The notes below the pieces were generated by a model, which did no database searches, was not told the DNA's origin, and saw only the letters and a list, made by a program, of their open reading frames with translations. Positions 31,613-42,321 of a DNA stretch of 64,000 bases are shown one piece after another. The stretch's first letter is position 1. The number at the start of each line of letters is the position of its first letter. The translations under genes were made by a program, and so were the position numbers. This stretch comes from Companilactobacillus sp. RD055328. GTDB taxonomy: Bacteria; Bacillota; Bacilli; Lactobacillales; Lactobacillaceae. The stretch lies in contig NZ_BQUT01000001.1 of NCBI RefSeq assembly GCF_022835675.1, positions 124,001 to 188,000 on the forward strand, given 5' to 3'.

Positions 31613-32911
31613 TTATTGTCTAATAAAACCAATATATTTACGTTTCATTAATAATCCTTTAAGTTGACGATCACTTTCAAGAGCAACCCCGATAACAATT
31701 AATAGACTTGTTCCACCCAAACCAATTGATTGAGGTAGCCCAAAAATATTTGATGCTAATAAAGGTAGCAAAGCAATAAGTCCAAGGAATACTGATCCTA
31801 CTGTTGAAAGTCTCATCAAGATACCGGAAACAAACTTAATTGTTCCATTTCCAGGCCAAACACCTGGAATATATGCACCTTGTTTTTGAAGATTCTCAGC
31901 AAGTTTCTCAGGATTGACCTGAACAAATGCATAGAAGAAAGTGAATAAAATGATTAATAGTGTATATAACAAGGCTCCGGTTGTTGTTTGCATATTAAAT
32001 ATATTATGCATAACCTTGAACCAAGTATCTTCACCATGACTAGCTTGAAAAGCCATCATGATTGTTTGCGGTGTAACGATGAATGAACTAGCGAAGATAA
32101 CTGGGATAACACCCGCAACGTTAACTTTTAATGGTAAGAAACTTTCGCTTCCACCACTAGTAGCACGTCTTGTGTATTGAATAGGAATTCTTCTAACTGC
32201 TTGTTGAACATAAGTAACAAACACAACAACTAATAAAATAATTACTAGTACTGCGACAAAGAACGCAATGTTCTTAGCCAAGTCAGATTTAGAAGCGCTC
32301 ATAATATGTTCTTGGAACAATTGATAAAGCCCATTAGGCATTCTAGCAATGATACCCGCGAAGATAATCATTGAAACACCATTTCCTAATCCTTTATCCG
32401 TAATTTGTTCACCTAACCACGTTAATAACATAGTCCCACCGGTTAAGATAAGACCAATTACTAAGTAAGTTTGGATACTTGGTTTGTTAACTAATCCCAT
32501 ACCACTAAGAGCATTGAAACCAGCTGTAATACCAATTGATTGAACAAATCCTAGAATAATAGTCAAGTAACGAGTTACTTGATTTAATTTTCTACGTCCA
32601 ACTTCACCTTGCTTACTCCACTCCACAAAACGGGGAACAATATCCATCTGCAATAATTGAACAACAATTTGTGCAGTAATGAATGGTGAAACACCCATTG
32701 AGAAGATTGAGTAATTAGACAAGCCACCACCAGATACGGTATCCAATAAAGGAACCAATCCAGTAGCACTTAGTTGATTCATCGCTGCCGCGTTAACACC
32801 GGGTACGGCGATGTATGATCCCAATCTATATATAGCTAAAATCATTAAAGTGAAGAAAATCTTCTTTCTTATCTCTTTAACTTTTAAAGCAGCTTTGATT
32901 GTTTTAAACAT
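31613..32911 (-). CDS. secY: Protein translocase subunit SecY
   Basis: SecY forms the protein-conducting channel in the membrane. The 432-aa product has ten hydrophobic helices, the plug region FSMGVSPFITAQIVVQLLQM near residue 70, IPIQYTRRATSGG in a cytosolic loop, and the C-terminal QLKGLLMKRKYIGFIRQ. Its start overlaps the rplO stop by one base. It is the canonical secY; no accessory secY2 features are seen. Confidence 0.98.
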   Translation of the reverse strand: MFKTIKAALKVKEIRKKIFFTLMILAIYRLGSYIAVPGVNAAAMNQLSATGLVPLLDTVSGGGLSNYSIFSMGVSPFITAQIVVQLLQMDIVPRFVEWSKQGEVGRRKLNQVTRYLTIILGFVQSIGITAGFNALSGMGLVNKPSIQTYLVIGLILTGGTMLLTWLGEQITDKGLGNGVSMIIFAGIIARMPNGLYQLFQEHIMSASKSDLAKNIAFFVAVLVIILLVVVFVTYVQQAVRRIPIQYTRRATSGGSESFLPLKVNVAGVIPVIFASSFIVTPQTIMMAFQASHGEDTWFKVMHNIFNMQTTTGALLYTLLIILFTFFYAFVQVNPEKLAENLQKQGAYIPGVWPGNGTIKFVSGILMRLSTVGSVFLGLIALLPLLASNIFGLPQSIGLGGTSLLIVIGVALESDRQLKGLLMKRKYIGFIRQ

Positions 32912-33351
32912 TAAATCACCTCGACAGAACCACCGGCAGCTTCGATTGCTTTCTTAGCAGCATCTGAACATTTTGCAACTTTAACTGTAAGTTTTGTTTT
33001 TACTTCACCATTGGCAAGTAATTTAACACCTGCAAGTTCTTTTTTGATGATTCCAGCTTCTTTAAGTGTTTCCACAGAAACTTCTGAACCATCTTTGAAC
33101 TTAGCTAAGTCGACAAGATTTACAACAGCATATTCCTTACGGTTAATGTTGTTGAATCCGCGCTTAGGCATACGACGGAATAAAGGCATTTGTCCACCTT
33201 CAAAACCAATACGTGTTTTACCACCTGATCTTGCAAGTTGACCCTTTTGTCCACGTCCAGCAGTTTTACCTGTACCAGATGAAGTACCTCTACCTACACG
33301 TTTTCTTGAACTTCTTGAACCAGTACTGGGTTTAAGAGTGTTTAATTCCAT
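32911..33351 (-). CDS. rplO: 50S ribosomal protein L15
   Basis: The 146-aa product has the Gly/Arg/Lys-rich N-terminus ([40 protein letters not shown]) and the globular C-terminal half with VNLVDLAKF and [20 protein letters not shown]. It lies 26 bases after rpmD in the spc segment. The length is normal. Confidence 0.98.
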   Translation of the reverse strand: MELNTLKPSTGSRSSRKRVGRGTSSGTGKTAGRGQKGQLARSGGKTRIGFEGGQMPLFRRMPKRGFNNINRKEYAVVNLVDLAKFKDGSEVSVETLKEAGIIKKELAGVKLLANGEVKTKLTVKVAKCSDAAKKAIEAAGGSVEVI

Positions 33352-33377
33352 GAGAAGGTACCTCCTTGTTTAAATTA

Positions 33378-33560
33378 TTATTTAACTTCTTCAACATCTA
33401 CTAGATGTGCAATTTTAACAATTGCGCCACGTGTTGCTGCATCGTCGTTCTTGATAACAGAACTACTGATGCGACCTAGTCCCAACTCTTTAACGATTGT
33501 ACGTTGAGCTGGAAGACGGTGTGCAGCACTTCTAATAAGAGTAATTTTTAATTTAGCCAT
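33378..33560 (-). CDS. rpmD: 50S ribosomal protein L30
   Basis: The 60-aa product [20 protein letters not shown], then [18 protein letters not shown] and [14 protein letters not shown], is a complete L30 with the short bacterial form. It sits between rpsE and rplO. Confidence 0.97.
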   Translation of the reverse strand: MAKLKITLIRSAAHRLPAQRTIVKELGLGRISSSVIKNDDAATRGAIVKIAHLVDVEEVK

Positions 33561-33578
33561 TATTTACGACACACCTTT

Positions 33579-34079
33579 CTAGTTAAGCAATTCTTCAGCT
33601 GAAACACCACGAAGTGATGAAACGCCTGCGGCTGTTTTTAGACGACTTAAGCCATCAATTGTTGCACGGATAACATTAATTGGTGTATTACTACGCAACA
33701 TTTGTCCTGTAATATCAGCGATACCAGCTAATTCAACAACTGAACGAACTGAACCACCAGCAGCAATACCTGAACCTTCAATAGCTGGTTTCAATAGAAT
33801 TTCACCAGCACCGAATTTCCCAATAATTTCATGAGGAATGGTTGTACCAACCATTGGTACTTCAATTAAGTTCTTTTTAGCATCTTCAACTGCTTTACGA
33901 ATAGCTTCTGGAACTTCTTGAGCTTTACCAGTACCAAAACCTACATGACCGTTCTTGTCACCAACAACGACAATAGCAGCAAAACGTAGACGACGTCCAC
34001 CTTTAACAACTTTTGTAACTCTGTTAATAGCAACAACACGATCTTCTAATTCAAATTGATTTGGATCGATAAATGTCAT
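33579..34079 (-). CDS. rpsE: 30S ribosomal protein S5
   Basis: S5 acts in decoding fidelity. The 166-aa product has the double-stranded RNA-binding N-terminal domain ([40 protein letters not shown]) and the C-terminal domain ([32 protein letters not shown]). AAGGAGG precedes the ATG. It is in standard order after rplR. Confidence 0.98.
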   Translation of the reverse strand: MTFIDPNQFELEDRVVAINRVTKVVKGGRRLRFAAIVVVGDKNGHVGFGTGKAQEVPEAIRKAVEDAKKNLIEVPMVGTTIPHEIIGKFGAGEILLKPAIEGSGIAAGGSVRSVVELAGIADITGQMLRSNTPINVIRATIDGLSRLKTAAGVSSLRGVSAEELLN

Positions 34080-34097
34080 ACTTAGGTATCCTCCTTT

Positions 34098-34454
34098 TTA
34101 GAATTTTAGTCCGTTTTCACGGGCTGCTTCAGCCAATGCTTGTACACGACCATGATAGATGTAACCACCACGATCAAATACAACATCAACAATCTTTTTG
34201 TCTGCGGCACGTTTAGCAACTAATGCACCAACAGCTGCAGCTTTTTCAGATTTTGAACCATCTTTAATTTCATTATCTAAGCTTGAGGCACTAACTAGCG
34301 TTACACCCGCTACGTCATCAATCACTTGAGCGTAGATGTTTGTATTTGAACGAAATACATTTAAGCGTGGGCGCTGTGCAGTACCAGAGATTTTTCCACG
34401 GACACGTTTATGACGTCTTAGGCGTATCTTATTTTTATCTGGTTTAGAAATCAT
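34098..34454 (-). CDS. rplR: 50S ribosomal protein L18
   Basis: L18 binds 5S rRNA. The 118-aa product has the basic N-terminal [40 protein letters not shown] and the C-terminal [20 protein letters not shown]. It sits 28 bases after rplF. Confidence 0.98.
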   Translation of the reverse strand: MISKPDKNKIRLRRHKRVRGKISGTAQRPRLNVFRSNTNIYAQVIDDVAGVTLVSASSLDNEIKDGSKSEKAAAVGALVAKRAADKKIVDVVFDRGGYIYHGRVQALAEAARENGLKF

Positions 34455-34482
34455 TTTTTCACCTCATATATTTTTAGTAAGA

Positions 34483-35013
34483 CTACTTACCAGTCTTACC
34501 TTCTTTACGACGAACATGTTCATCAACGTAACGAATACCTTTACCTTTATATGGTTCTGGTGGTCTTACGTTTCTGATTACGGCAGCAAATTGACCAACA
34601 ACTTGCTTGTCGATTCCTGAAATATTAATTTCAGTATTTGAAGGAACTTCAATCTTAATGCCTTCAGGCGCATCCATAAGTACAGGATGTGAATATCCAA
34701 CATTAAGTTCTAGTTGACTACCTTTAAGTTGTGCACGGTAACCAACACCAATTAGTTGAAGTTTCTTTTCAAAACCTTCGGTAACTCCTTGAACCATGTT
34801 GTTCAAGTTAGCACGCATAGTTCCGTGTAATGCTTTATCATTTTCGCTTTCGCGTTCAAATCTAACAACATTACCTTCTTGAACAAATTTAATTTTTGGG
34901 CTGAACGTGTTTTTTAGTTCGCCCTTAGGACCCTTAACAGTGATTTCGTTGTCTTTTTTGTCAACAGTTACATCTGCAGGTACTTCAATTGTTTTTAATC
35001 CAATACGACTCAA
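34483..35013 (-). CDS. rplF: 50S ribosomal protein L6
   Basis: L6 lies near the factor-binding centre. The 176-aa product starts [16 protein letters not shown] from a TTG codon (35011-35013) with AAGGAGG upstream. It has the duplicated L6 fold, with [20 protein letters not shown] and the C-terminal [20 protein letters not shown] signature. Size is normal. Confidence 0.98.
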   Translation of the reverse strand: MSRIGLKTIEVPADVTVDKKDNEITVKGPKGELKNTFSPKIKFVQEGNVVRFERESENDKALHGTMRANLNNMVQGVTEGFEKKLQLIGVGYRAQLKGSQLELNVGYSHPVLMDAPEGIKIEVPSNTEINISGIDKQVVGQFAAVIRNVRPPEPYKGKGIRYVDEHVRRKEGKTGK

Positions 35014-35044
35014 GTTTGTGCACCTCCTTCTTTAAATCTTACTC

Positions 35045-35443
35045 TTACCAAACGTATGCAATTACTTCGCCACCAATTTTCTTAGCGCGAGCTTCTTTAT
35101 CGGTGATAACACCTTCAGAAGTAGAAATAATAGCAATACCTAATCCGTTAAGAACCTTAGGAACTTCTTCAGAGTTTACGTAACTTCTAAGACCAGGTCT
35201 TGAGATACGTTTTAGTCCTGTTAATACGCGTTCGTTAGATTGACTGAACTTCAAAGTAAGATTGATCATACCTTGTTTGTCATCTTCTACGACTTCGTAA
35301 TCTTTGATAAAACCTTCACGCTTAAGAATTTCAGAAATACTTTTCTTCATTTTTGAAGCGGGAACTGATACAGCTGTATGCTTAACCATATTCGCATTAC
35401 GGATACGTGTTAAGTAATCTGCAATAGGATCTGTCATTACCAT
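35045..35443 (-). CDS. rpsH: 30S ribosomal protein S8
   Basis: S8 is a primary 16S-binding protein and in other bacteria the spc-operon regulator. The 132-aa product reads [20 protein letters not shown] at the start and ends with [20 protein letters not shown] and [15 protein letters not shown] lies 8 bases before the first ATG; the second ATG two codons on is less well placed. Confidence 0.98.
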   Translation of the reverse strand: MVMTDPIADYLTRIRNANMVKHTAVSVPASKMKKSISEILKREGFIKDYEVVEDDKQGMINLTLKFSQSNERVLTGLKRISRPGLRSYVNSEEVPKVLNGLGIAIISTSEGVITDKEARAKKIGGEVIAYVW

Positions 35444-35471
35444 TCTATTTACCTCCTTGTAATATTTGTTT

Positions 35472-35657
35472 TTACCAACTAGCTTTCTTCATACCAGGAA
35501 TTTGGCCCTTGTGGGCTAAATCGCGAAGGCAAACACGGCAAAGTTTAAACTTGCGATAAACAGAATGTGGACGTCCACAACGTTCACAGCGTGTGTATTC
35601 TTGAACTTTAAACTTAGCTGGACGATGATTCTTTGCAATTTGAGATTTCTTAGCCAA
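35472..35657 (-). CDS. rpsN: 30S ribosomal protein S14, zinc-binding type Z
   Basis: The 61-aa product has the four zinc Cys: [20 protein letters not shown] and [15 protein letters not shown]. This short form is the usual S14 of Firmicutes spc operons. The start is TTG (35655-35657) with GGAGG upstream. Confidence 0.97.
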   Translation of the reverse strand: MAKKSQIAKNHRPAKFKVQEYTRCERCGRPHSVYRKFKLCRVCLRDLAHKGQIPGMKKASW

Positions 35658-35674
35658 TGAATTGACCTCCTTTT

Positions 35675-36217
35675 TTATTTTGCAAATGGCATACCGATTT
35701 GTGTAAGCAATTCTTTTGCTTCTTCATCAGTATTTGCTGTTGTAACAATAACAATATCTAATCCGCGAACACGATTAATTTTGTCATAATCGATTTCAGG
35801 GAAGATTAGTTGTTCTTTAACACCAAGTGTGTAGTTACCGCGACCATCAAATGATCTGTCATTTACACCACGGAAATCACGAACTCGTGGAAGTGAGACA
35901 TTAATTAATTTGTACAAGAAGTCGTACATTTTTTCACCACGTAGAGTAACTTTAGCACCAATTGACATACCTTCACGTAAACGGAAGCCAGCGATTGATT
36001 TTTTAGCCTTTGTGATTAATGGTTTTTGACCAGCAATTAATGCTAATTCTTCAACAGCGTCATCTAAGTTTTTTGAGTTAGATACAGCGTCACCAACACC
36101 CATGTTCAAAACAATCTTTTCAACTTTAGGTGCTTGCATTACTGAACTGTAGTTAAATTTTTCCATCAATTGAGGAGTAATTTCTTCTGTGTATTTCTTT
36201 TTTAAGTTACTTACCAT
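35675..36217 (-). CDS. rplE: 50S ribosomal protein L5
   Basis: L5 binds 5S rRNA and contacts S13. The 180-aa product has [40 protein letters not shown] and the C-terminal [20 protein letters not shown]. It follows rplX by 20 bases. No anomaly. Confidence 0.98.
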   Translation of the reverse strand: MVSNLKKKYTEEITPQLMEKFNYSSVMQAPKVEKIVLNMGVGDAVSNSKNLDDAVEELALIAGQKPLITKAKKSIAGFRLREGMSIGAKVTLRGEKMYDFLYKLINVSLPRVRDFRGVNDRSFDGRGNYTLGVKEQLIFPEIDYDKINRVRGLDIVIVTTANTDEEAKELLTQIGMPFAK

Positions 36218-36237
36218 TTATTAGATCCTCCCTTCCA

Positions 36238-36588
36238 CTATTTTTCTTCTTTTTTAGAAGTTGTTTTCTTTGTTGTAGTTTTTTTAGCTGCTGGTTTTGC
36301 AGCTGTTGTTTTAGTTGTAGTAGCTTTCTTAGCTGTAGTTGTCTTCTTTGCAGTTGACTTCTTAGCAGCTTTCTTAGCTAAGCTAACGTTTGAAACATTG
36401 ATAGGCATTTCTGAATCAATAATTCCACCGTTAGGTTGTTCGTTAGTTGCTTTTTGATGTTTCTTAGCAACGTTGATACCTTCAACTATAACTTTGCCAG
36501 CTTTAGGAAAGACTTTAAGGACTTTACCTTCTTTGCCTTTGTCATTTCCTGCAATTACTGTGACATTATCTCCTGTTTTTACAAACAT
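36238..36588 (-). CDS. rplX: 50S ribosomal protein L24 with a histone-like tail
   Basis: L24 starts large-subunit assembly. Residues 1-70 are a normal KOW-domain L24 ([49 protein letters not shown]). In most bacteria a DPKTGEPTRVGYK-type C-terminus follows; here it is absent. It is replaced by about 45 residues of Lys, Ala and Thr only ([20 protein letters not shown] and more) ending in SKKEEK, like a histone H1 tail. The stop is clean and the next gene is 20 bases away, so I see no frameshift. The tail may bind rRNA non-specifically. Confidence 0.96.
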   Translation of the reverse strand: MFVKTGDNVTVIAGNDKGKEGKVLKVFPKAGKVIVEGINVAKKHQKATNEQPNGGIIDSEMPINVSNVSLAKKAAKKSTAKKTTTAKKATTTKTTAAKPAAKKTTTKKTTSKKEEK

Positions 36589-36638
36589 AAGTCGGCTCCT
36601 CCTTGTTTAATCTTTTTATCTGTAGTCATAAATTATTC

Positions 36639-37007
36639 TTATAGTACTTCTGGTGCCAATGAAACAATCTTCATGAAATCATTGTCACGTAATTCACGAG
36701 CTACCGGTCCAAAGATACGAGTGCCTCGAGGTGTCTTGTCAGCGTTAATAATAACAGCTGCATTTTCATCAAATCTGATGTATGAACCATCGGTACGATG
36801 TGCACCAGAAACAGTTCTTACGATAACGGCTTTGACTACGTCACCTTTTTTAACAACGCCACCTGGTGTTGCTTGTTTAACAGTTGCAACAATAATATCA
36901 CCAATATTGGCTGTCTTACGGTTTGAACCACCAAGTACTTTGATAGTTAAGATTTCTCTAGCTCCTGAATTATCAGCAACTTTCAAACGACTTTCTTGTT
37001 GAATCAC
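36639..37007 (-). CDS. rplN: 50S ribosomal protein L14
   Basis: L14 forms part of the intersubunit bridge. The 122-aa product from a GTG start (37005-37007) with GGAGGA upstream has [40 protein letters not shown] and the C-terminal [19 protein letters not shown]. Ordinary. Confidence 0.98.
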   Translation of the reverse strand: MIQQESRLKVADNSGAREILTIKVLGGSNRKTANIGDIIVATVKQATPGGVVKKGDVVKAVIVRTVSGAHRTDGSYIRFDENAAVIINADKTPRGTRIFGPVARELRDNDFMKIVSLAPEVL

Positions 37008-37045
37008 TGTGTTGGTCCTCCTCTTCTTTAAACTTGATAGAAGTT

Positions 37046-37318
37046 TTAAATAATAACCGCTTTTTCAACGATTTCTAATAAACGGAAGCGTTTTGTACGT
37101 GATAAAGGTCTTGTAGCCATAACACGAACAATATCGCCAACTTTTGCTTCATTATTATCATCTTGCGCATAGTACTTCTTTGAGTATTTAACACGTTTGC
37201 CATATACAGGGTGTGTCTTGTAAGTTTCAACAACTACAACGATAGTTTGATCCATCTTATCTGAGACAACACGACCTTGAAATACTTTACGATGATTTCT
37301 GTCTTTTAATTCGCTCAA
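37046..37318 (-). CDS. rpsQ: 30S ribosomal protein S17
   Basis: The 90-aa product has the OB-fold motifs [40 protein letters not shown] and [17 protein letters not shown]. It follows rpmC by 22 bases and precedes rplN. Ordinary length and order. Confidence 0.98.
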   Translation of the reverse strand: MSELKDRNHRKVFQGRVVSDKMDQTIVVVVETYKTHPVYGKRVKYSKKYYAQDDNNEAKVGDIVRVMATRPLSRTKRFRLLEIVEKAVII

Positions 37319-37340
37319 GTGTAGTACTCCTTCCTATTTA

Positions 37341-37538
37341 TTATTTACTTTTAGTTTCTGTTTGTTGAATCACTGTCTTAATGCGAGCAATATTTTTACG
37401 AACTTTTTTCAATCTTGCTGTGTTTTCTAATTGACCTGTAGCTTGTTGAAAACGAAGGTTGAATAGTTCTTCTTTATATTGTTTTTCTTTATCAAGCATT
37501 TGAGCAGTGGTTAGTTCTTTAATTTCATTAGTTTTCAT
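37341..37538 (-). CDS. rpmC: 50S ribosomal protein L29
   Basis: The product, 65 aa from the ATG at 37538, is a two-helix protein: [40 protein letters not shown] and [21 protein letters not shown] lies 8 bases before this ATG. A GTG four codons upstream is possible, but family members begin MK. It overlaps the rplP end by 11 bases. Confidence 0.96.
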   Translation of the reverse strand: MKTNEIKELTTAQMLDKEKQYKEELFNLRFQQATGQLENTARLKKVRKNIARIKTVIQQTETKSK

Positions 37539-37962
37539 CAGATTCGCCACCTACTTCCTCGCGTTTAACGAATTTGGTTCTAACTGGTAATTTGTGTGAT
37601 GCCAATCTTAGAGCTTCACGAGCTACTTCTTCAGATACCCCGTCAATTTCGAACAAGATCTTTTCACGTTTAACTGGAGCAACCCATCCTGCTGGTGCAC
37701 CTTTACCATTACCCATACGAACCCCTACACCTTTAGCAGTGTAAGATTTGTGAGGGAAAATTTTAATCCAAACTTTACCACCACGTTTCATGTAACGAGT
37801 CATCGCAACACGAGCGGCTTCAATTTGTCTATTTGAAATCCAGTGTGAATCTAGTGAACGTAGGCCATACTTACCAAAGGCTAATTCTTTACCACCTTTA
37901 GCGGCACCACGCATCTTACCACGGAACTCACGTCTATGTTTTACACGTTTAGGTACTAGCAT
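37528..37962 (-). CDS. rplP: 50S ribosomal protein L16
   Basis: L16 helps form the A-site tRNA region. The 144-aa product has [20 protein letters not shown], the [20 protein letters not shown] signature and [20 protein letters not shown]-type C-terminal motifs (here [20 protein letters not shown]). Three bases separate it from rpsC. Ordinary. Confidence 0.98.
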   Translation of the reverse strand: MLVPKRVKHRREFRGKMRGAAKGGKELAFGKYGLRSLDSHWISNRQIEAARVAMTRYMKRGGKVWIKIFPHKSYTAKGVGVRMGNGKGAPAGWVAPVKREKILFEIDGVSEEVAREALRLASHKLPVRTKFVKREEVGGESDEN

Positions 37963-37965
37963 TGG

Positions 37966-38640
37966 TTATTTCCCTCCTTTTTCAGCATCCTGATTATCAG
38001 TGTTTGCTTTAGTAGGAAGAACTTCTCCACGATAAATCCAAGTTTTAATACCTAGCTTACCGTAAGTAGTCATAGCTTCAACCCAAGCGTAATCAATATC
38101 AGCTCTTAGAGTGTGCAAAGGAACAGTTCCTTCTGTATGCCATTCACGACGAGACATGTCTGCACCGTTAAGACGTCCAGCAATTTGTGTTTTGATACCT
38201 TTTGCACCGGCACGACGAGCACGAGTAGTTGCTTGTCTTTGTGCGCGACGGAAAGCGATACGAGCTTCAAGTTGACGAGCTATACTTTCACCCACCAATT
38301 TAGCATCTAAATCAGGTTTTTTAATTTCAACGATATTAATATGTACGTTCTTACCAGTTAAGTTGTTAAGTTGCTTACGCAAGTTGTCAACTTCGGCTCC
38401 ACCTTTACCAATAACCATTCCTGGTTTGGCAGTATGGATAGAAACATTAATACGTTTAGCAGCACGTTCGATTTCAATTCTTGAAACTGAAGCATCTGCA
38501 AGTTTGTCTTCAATATATTTACGTATACTTAGATCTTCGTGTAAGTAATTAGCAAAGTCTTTTTTGTCTGCATACCATTTAGCATCCCAGTCGCGAATGA
38601 CTCCGACACGAAATCCAGTAGGATTTATTTTTTGACCCAC
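37966..38640 (-). CDS. rpsC: 30S ribosomal protein S3
   Basis: S3 shapes the mRNA entry tunnel and has helicase activity. Read from the GTG at 38638-38640, which has GGAGGG 6 bases upstream, the product is 224 aa and begins [20 protein letters not shown], the family start. The longer frame from 38730 is rejected. The KH domain ([18 protein letters not shown]) and [20 protein letters not shown] are present. Confidence 0.97.
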   Translation of the reverse strand: MGQKINPTGFRVGVIRDWDAKWYADKKDFANYLHEDLSIRKYIEDKLADASVSRIEIERAAKRINVSIHTAKPGMVIGKGGAEVDNLRKQLNNLTGKNVHINIVEIKKPDLDAKLVGESIARQLEARIAFRRAQRQATTRARRAGAKGIKTQIAGRLNGADMSRREWHTEGTVPLHTLRADIDYAWVEAMTTYGKLGIKTWIYRGEVLPTKANTDNQDAEKGGK

Positions 38641-38656
38641 AAGTTTCCCTCCTATA

Positions 38657-39007
38657 CTATTCTTTTTCTGAGACAACCACTGTAATGTGAGATGTTCTCT
38701 TGTTAATTGGTGAAGCTGATCCCTTAGCACGAGGACGGAAACGTTTAAGTGTTGGTCCTTCGTCTACGAATGCTTCACTAATATATAAGTTCTGTGCATC
38801 TAAATCGAAATTATGTTCTGCGTTAGCAACTGCAGATTTGATAACTTTGGCAACAACTGGTGCGCCAGCGTTAGGTGTGAATTGTAAGAGTGCTAGTGCT
38901 TCTGCAGCGCTTTTACCGCGAACTACATCCACAACTAAGCGAAGCTTACGTGCAGCAATACGAACTGTTTTAGCTTTAGCGAATGCTGAAGTTACTTGTT
39001 CTGCCAT
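38657..39007 (-). CDS. rplV: 50S ribosomal protein L22
   Basis: L22 lines the exit tunnel with its long beta hairpin. The 116-aa product starts [20 protein letters not shown] at the ATG at 39007 (GGGAG upstream), not at 39025. The hairpin region [20 protein letters not shown] is wild type, without the deletions or insertions known to give macrolide resistance. Confidence 0.97.
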   Translation of the reverse strand: MAEQVTSAFAKAKTVRIAARKLRLVVDVVRGKSAAEALALLQFTPNAGAPVVAKVIKSAVANAEHNFDLDAQNLYISEAFVDEGPTLKRFRPRAKGSASPINKRTSHITVVVSEKE

Positions 39008-39043
39008 AGGACGTTCTCCCTTCATTTTATAAAACTACTTTTA

Positions 39044-39319
39044 TTACTTAGTTCTCTTATCGTCTGATCCATGACCATGGAATGTACGTGTAGGAACAAA
39101 TTCTCCTAGTTTATGACCAACCATATCTTCTTGTACAAAAACGGGTACGTGTCTACGTCCATCATATACAGCGATTGTTGCGCCTACAAAGTTAGGGAAA
39201 ATTGTTGAACGACGAGACCAAGTTTTAATTACTGATTTTTTATCTTGATCTTCTTGTTCTTGGACTTTTTTCATCAAATGATCATCGACGAAAGGTCCTT
39301 TTTTAAGACTACGAGTCAT
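39044..39319 (-). CDS. rpsS: 30S ribosomal protein S19
   Basis: The 91-aa product has [40 protein letters not shown] and [20 protein letters not shown], the complete S19 set. S19 contacts the A-site finger in the head. AGGAGG precedes the ATG. Ordinary. Confidence 0.98.
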   Translation of the reverse strand: MTRSLKKGPFVDDHLMKKVQEQEDQDKKSVIKTWSRRSTIFPNFVGATIAVYDGRRHVPVFVQEDMVGHKLGEFVPTRTFHGHGSDDKRTK

Positions 39320-39358
39320 CTTGTTGCCTCCTTCTTTAAAATAAATTCAAATATCAGA

Positions 39359-40192
39359 TTATTTACCTTTTCTGTGACGAATAATAAGTTTTTCTGATTT
39401 GGCATGAGATGATCGAGTTTTCTTACCAAGAGTTTTCTTACCCCATGGTGATAATGGTGATGGACGTCCGATAGGAGCTTTACCTTCACCACCACCGTGT
39501 GGGTGATCGTTAGGATTCATAACTGAACCACGAACTGTAGGGCGGATACCCATCCATCTCTTACGACCAGCTTTACCAATGTTAATCAATTCGTGTTGTT
39601 CATTACCAACTTCACCGATTGTTGCACGACAAGCTGAAAGAATTAATCTAACTTCACCTGATGACAATCTAACTTGTGTATATTTGCCATCACGTCCAAG
39701 TACTTGAGCTGATGTACCAGCTGAACGAGCAATTTGTCCACCTTTACCAGGTTTCATTTCGATGTTGTGAATAATAGAACCAACAGGAACGTTTTCAAGT
39801 GGTAATGCATTACCAGTCTTGATGTCAGCAGCTGGACCTGATTCGATCACTGTACCAACTTCCAAACCTTTAGGAGCTAAAATGTATGATTTAATACCAT
39901 CTTCATAATGTAGAAGAGCAATATTAGCTGTTCTATTTGGATCGTATTCGATAGCTTTAACAACAGCTTTTGTATCGTCTTTGATACGTTTGAAATCGAT
40001 AATACGATAATGTTGTTTATGACCACCACCACGGTGACGAACTGTTATATGACCGTAAGAATTACGACCAGCAGTGTGGCTTTGTGAGTCCAACAATGTC
40101 TTTTCTGGCTTAGTCTTTGTGATTTCCGCAAAGTCTGAAGCTGTCATATTACGACGACCGTTTGTAGTTGGTTTATATTTAATAATACCCAT
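39359..40192 (-). CDS. rplB: 50S ribosomal protein L2
   Basis: L2 is needed for subunit association and peptidyl transfer. The 277-aa product has [20 protein letters not shown], the central [20 protein letters not shown] and the C-terminal [20 protein letters not shown] with the conserved His. It follows rplW by 22 bases. Confidence 0.98.
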   Translation of the reverse strand: MGIIKYKPTTNGRRNMTASDFAEITKTKPEKTLLDSQSHTAGRNSYGHITVRHRGGGHKQHYRIIDFKRIKDDTKAVVKAIEYDPNRTANIALLHYEDGIKSYILAPKGLEVGTVIESGPAADIKTGNALPLENVPVGSIIHNIEMKPGKGGQIARSAGTSAQVLGRDGKYTQVRLSSGEVRLILSACRATIGEVGNEQHELINIGKAGRKRWMGIRPTVRGSVMNPNDHPHGGGEGKAPIGRPSPLSPWGKKTLGKKTRSSHAKSEKLIIRHRKGK

Positions 40193-40214
40193 TACAATTT
40201 TCCTCCTTTATATA

Positions 40215-40499
40215 TTAGTCTTCAAAAATTTTAATTTCTTTAGAATCTTCTGTAAGAGTAACGATAGCTTTACGACGTTTTTTAGTCATACCTTCGTAAC
40301 GACCAACGCGTTTTTTATGACCTTTTACGTTCATAATGTTAACTGAGGCAACTTTTACATCAAAAATTTCTGTAATAGCTTGACGTACTTGAATCTTGTT
40401 AGCATCAACAGCAACGTCAAATGTGTACTTCTTGTCATCCATCATAGCCATTGATTGTTCTGTGACTACAGGACGTAAAACGATATCACGTGCGTTCAT
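40215..40499 (-). CDS. rplW: 50S ribosomal protein L23
   Basis: L23 docks signal recognition particle and trigger factor at the tunnel exit. The 94-aa product starts [20 protein letters not shown] and has [20 protein letters not shown] and [20 protein letters not shown]. Its start overlaps the rplD stop by one base. Confidence 0.98.
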   Translation of the reverse strand: MNARDIVLRPVVTEQSMAMMDDKKYTFDVAVDANKIQVRQAITEIFDVKVASVNIMNVKGHKKRVGRYEGMTKKRRKAIVTLTEDSKEIKIFED

Positions 40500-41122
40500 T
40501 ATCCAAGCACCTCCTCAATATTTGAAAGTGCAGCTTTTGTAATTACCATTTTTTCGTTATTGATTATGTCAAGGACATTAATCTTACGTGAAGCAACTAC
40601 AGTAACTTTGTCCATGTTTCTTGCTGAAAGAGCAACGTTTTCGTTTTCTTCTTCAACAACAACTAGAGTTTTACCTGTTGCTTTAACTTTATTAAGTAAT
40701 GTAGCAAACACTTTTGTTTTTGGTTCTTTATAGTTAATTGAATCGATAACAATGATGTTACCTTCACTAGCGCGTTGAGAAAGAATTGACTTCAATGCCA
40801 AACGGCTAACTTTTCTAGGTAAGTGATAAGCATATGATCTTGGTGTAGGACCGAAGACCACTCCACCACCGACCCATTGAGGTGATCTGATTGAACCCTG
40901 ACGAGCACGACCAGTACCTTTTTGACGCCAAGGTTTTCTACCACCACCACGAACAGCTGAACGGTTCTTAACGGCGTGAGTACCTTGTCTCATTGATGCA
41001 CGTTGCATAACAACAGCGTCAAAAATTACATTTTCGTTAGGTTCGATGTTGAAAACTGAATCGTTTAATTCAACGTCTGTACCTTTTGTACCATTTTCTT
41101 TGAATGATGTAACTTTAGTCAT
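40499..41122 (-). CDS. rplD: 50S ribosomal protein L4
   Basis: L4 lines the exit tunnel. The 207-aa product has the extended loop [20 protein letters not shown] and [20 protein letters not shown], with no known macrolide-resistance change visible, and the C-terminal [20 protein letters not shown]. It lies between rplC and rplW. Confidence 0.98.
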   Translation of the reverse strand: MTKVTSFKENGTKGTDVELNDSVFNIEPNENVIFDAVVMQRASMRQGTHAVKNRSAVRGGGRKPWRQKGTGRARQGSIRSPQWVGGGVVFGPTPRSYAYHLPRKVSRLALKSILSQRASEGNIIVIDSINYKEPKTKVFATLLNKVKATGKTLVVVEEENENVALSARNMDKVTVVASRKINVLDIINNEKMVITKAALSNIEEVLG

Positions 41123-41140
41123 TTAAAAGCTCCTCCCTTC

Positions 41141-41785
41141 TTATTTGTTTTCTTTAGCCAAAGCTTTAATACCTGATTGTACTCTTACAAGTGAGTTCTT
41201 AGCACCAGGAATGTTACCTTGAATCATGATTACGTTATTTTCTGCGTCAATCTTAGCAATTACCAAGTTTTGAGTTGTAACTGTCTTACCACCCATACGT
41301 CCAGGTAATTTCTTACCTTTGAATACACGGTTGATAACAGCACCCATTGAACCTGGAACTCTGTGATAACGAGAACCGTGAGTTTCTGGTCCACGTGATT
41401 GTCCGTCTTTCTTAATGTTACCTTGGAAACCGTGACCTTTTGTTGTTCCTGTTACGTCAACGATTTCGCCTTCAGCAAAAGTATCAACTTTTACTTCAGA
41501 ACCTAATTCAAAACTTCCCATATCTACATCACGGAATTCGCGAATGAAGCGTTTAGGAGTTGATTTAGATTTTTCAGCATGACCCTTAGCTGGTTTGTTA
41601 CTTAAAACTTCACGCATATCTTCGAAACCAAGTTGTACTGCTTCATAACCGTCATTTTCAACTGTTTTAAGTTGCATAACGACGTTTGGAGTAGCTTCAA
41701 CAACTGTAACGGGAATTAATTCACCGTTGTCAGTGAAGATTTGAGTCATTCCAACTTTTCTACCGAGAATACCTTTTCTGGCCAT
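41141..41785 (-). CDS. rplC: 50S ribosomal protein L3
   Basis: L3 reaches the peptidyl transferase centre. The 214-aa product starts [20 protein letters not shown] and contains [40 protein letters not shown] and [20 protein letters not shown]. It follows rpsJ by 30 bases. Confidence 0.98.
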   Translation of the reverse strand: MARKGILGRKVGMTQIFTDNGELIPVTVVEATPNVVMQLKTVENDGYEAVQLGFEDMREVLSNKPAKGHAEKSKSTPKRFIREFRDVDMGSFELGSEVKVDTFAEGEIVDVTGTTKGHGFQGNIKKDGQSRGPETHGSRYHRVPGSMGAVINRVFKGKKLPGRMGGKTVTTQNLVIAKIDAENNVIMIQGNIPGAKNSLVRVQSGIKALAKENK

Positions 41786-41815
41786 GTCTACACCTCCGTT
41801 AATTTATTTTTATTA

Positions 41816-42124
41816 TTAAAGTTTAATTTCAATATCAACACCACTTGGTAAATCTAGTTTCATCAAAGAATCAACTGTCTTTTCAGATGGATTTACAATG
41901 TCGATAAGTCTTTTATGCGTACGAATCTCAAATTGTTCACGAGAATCTTTATGCTTATGTGGTGAACGTAGCACCGTATATAATGAACGTTCTGTTGGCA
42001 ATGGAATTGGACCTGAAATTTCAGCACCAGTTCTTTTTGCTGTTTCCACAATCTTGTCAGCTGACTGATCAAGAATGCGATGTTCATAAGCCTTTAAACG
42101 AATACGTATCTTTTGACTTGCCAT
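41816..42124 (-). CDS. rpsJ: 30S ribosomal protein S10
   Basis: S10 binds tRNA-side 16S rRNA and is also the NusE antitermination partner. The 102-aa product has [40 protein letters not shown] and the loop [17 protein letters not shown]. It is the first gene of the long ribosomal operon, just below a GC-rich structured leader with AGGAGG before the start. Confidence 0.98.
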   Translation of the reverse strand: MASQKIRIRLKAYEHRILDQSADKIVETAKRTGAEISGPIPLPTERSLYTVLRSPHKHKDSREQFEIRTHKRLIDIVNPSEKTVDSLMKLDLPSGVDIEIKL

Positions 42125-42287
42125 GGGGTTACCTCCTTCTTGTCTATAAAATGACCGGTTCAGTAGAAACTACCGCCACACTTGCCGTGGCAAAGCGGCC
42201 GGGTGTGTCGCAACCTCCTACGTCAACACCGACGATACCTCTTCGGTACCTAATGGGCAGACTTGTCCCTGCGGACAATCAGCACGA
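42125..42287 (-). promoter_or_regulatory. GC-rich structured leader of the S10 operon
   Basis: The roughly 160-base 5' UTR is much richer in G+C than its surroundings and packed with short stems, for example GTCCGCAGGGAC, GGTACCGAAGAGGTATC and CTTTGCCACGGCAAG. It lies between a promoter and rpsJ. It is a likely ribosomal-protein autoregulatory leader; the binding protein is unknown here. I see no ORF in it. Confidence 0.65.
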
Positions 42288-42321
42288 GTTATATATTACT
42301 ATGAAATATCGGCAATATCAA
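42288..42321 (-). promoter_or_regulatory. Promoter of the S10-spc-alpha operon
   Basis: TTGCCG (42310-42315), 16 bases and TATAAC (42288-42293), or TTGATA (42316-42321) with a slightly different -10 (TAATAT). Upstream, 42361-42580 is extremely AT-rich with A and T tracts and no ORF, as expected for UP elements or curved DNA of a very strong promoter. Confidence 0.65.

Noticed and set aside
36436-37002. 188-aa plus-strand ORF opposite rplX/rplN
   Set aside because: Runs antisense through two essential ribosomal genes and their gap; no ribosome binding site.
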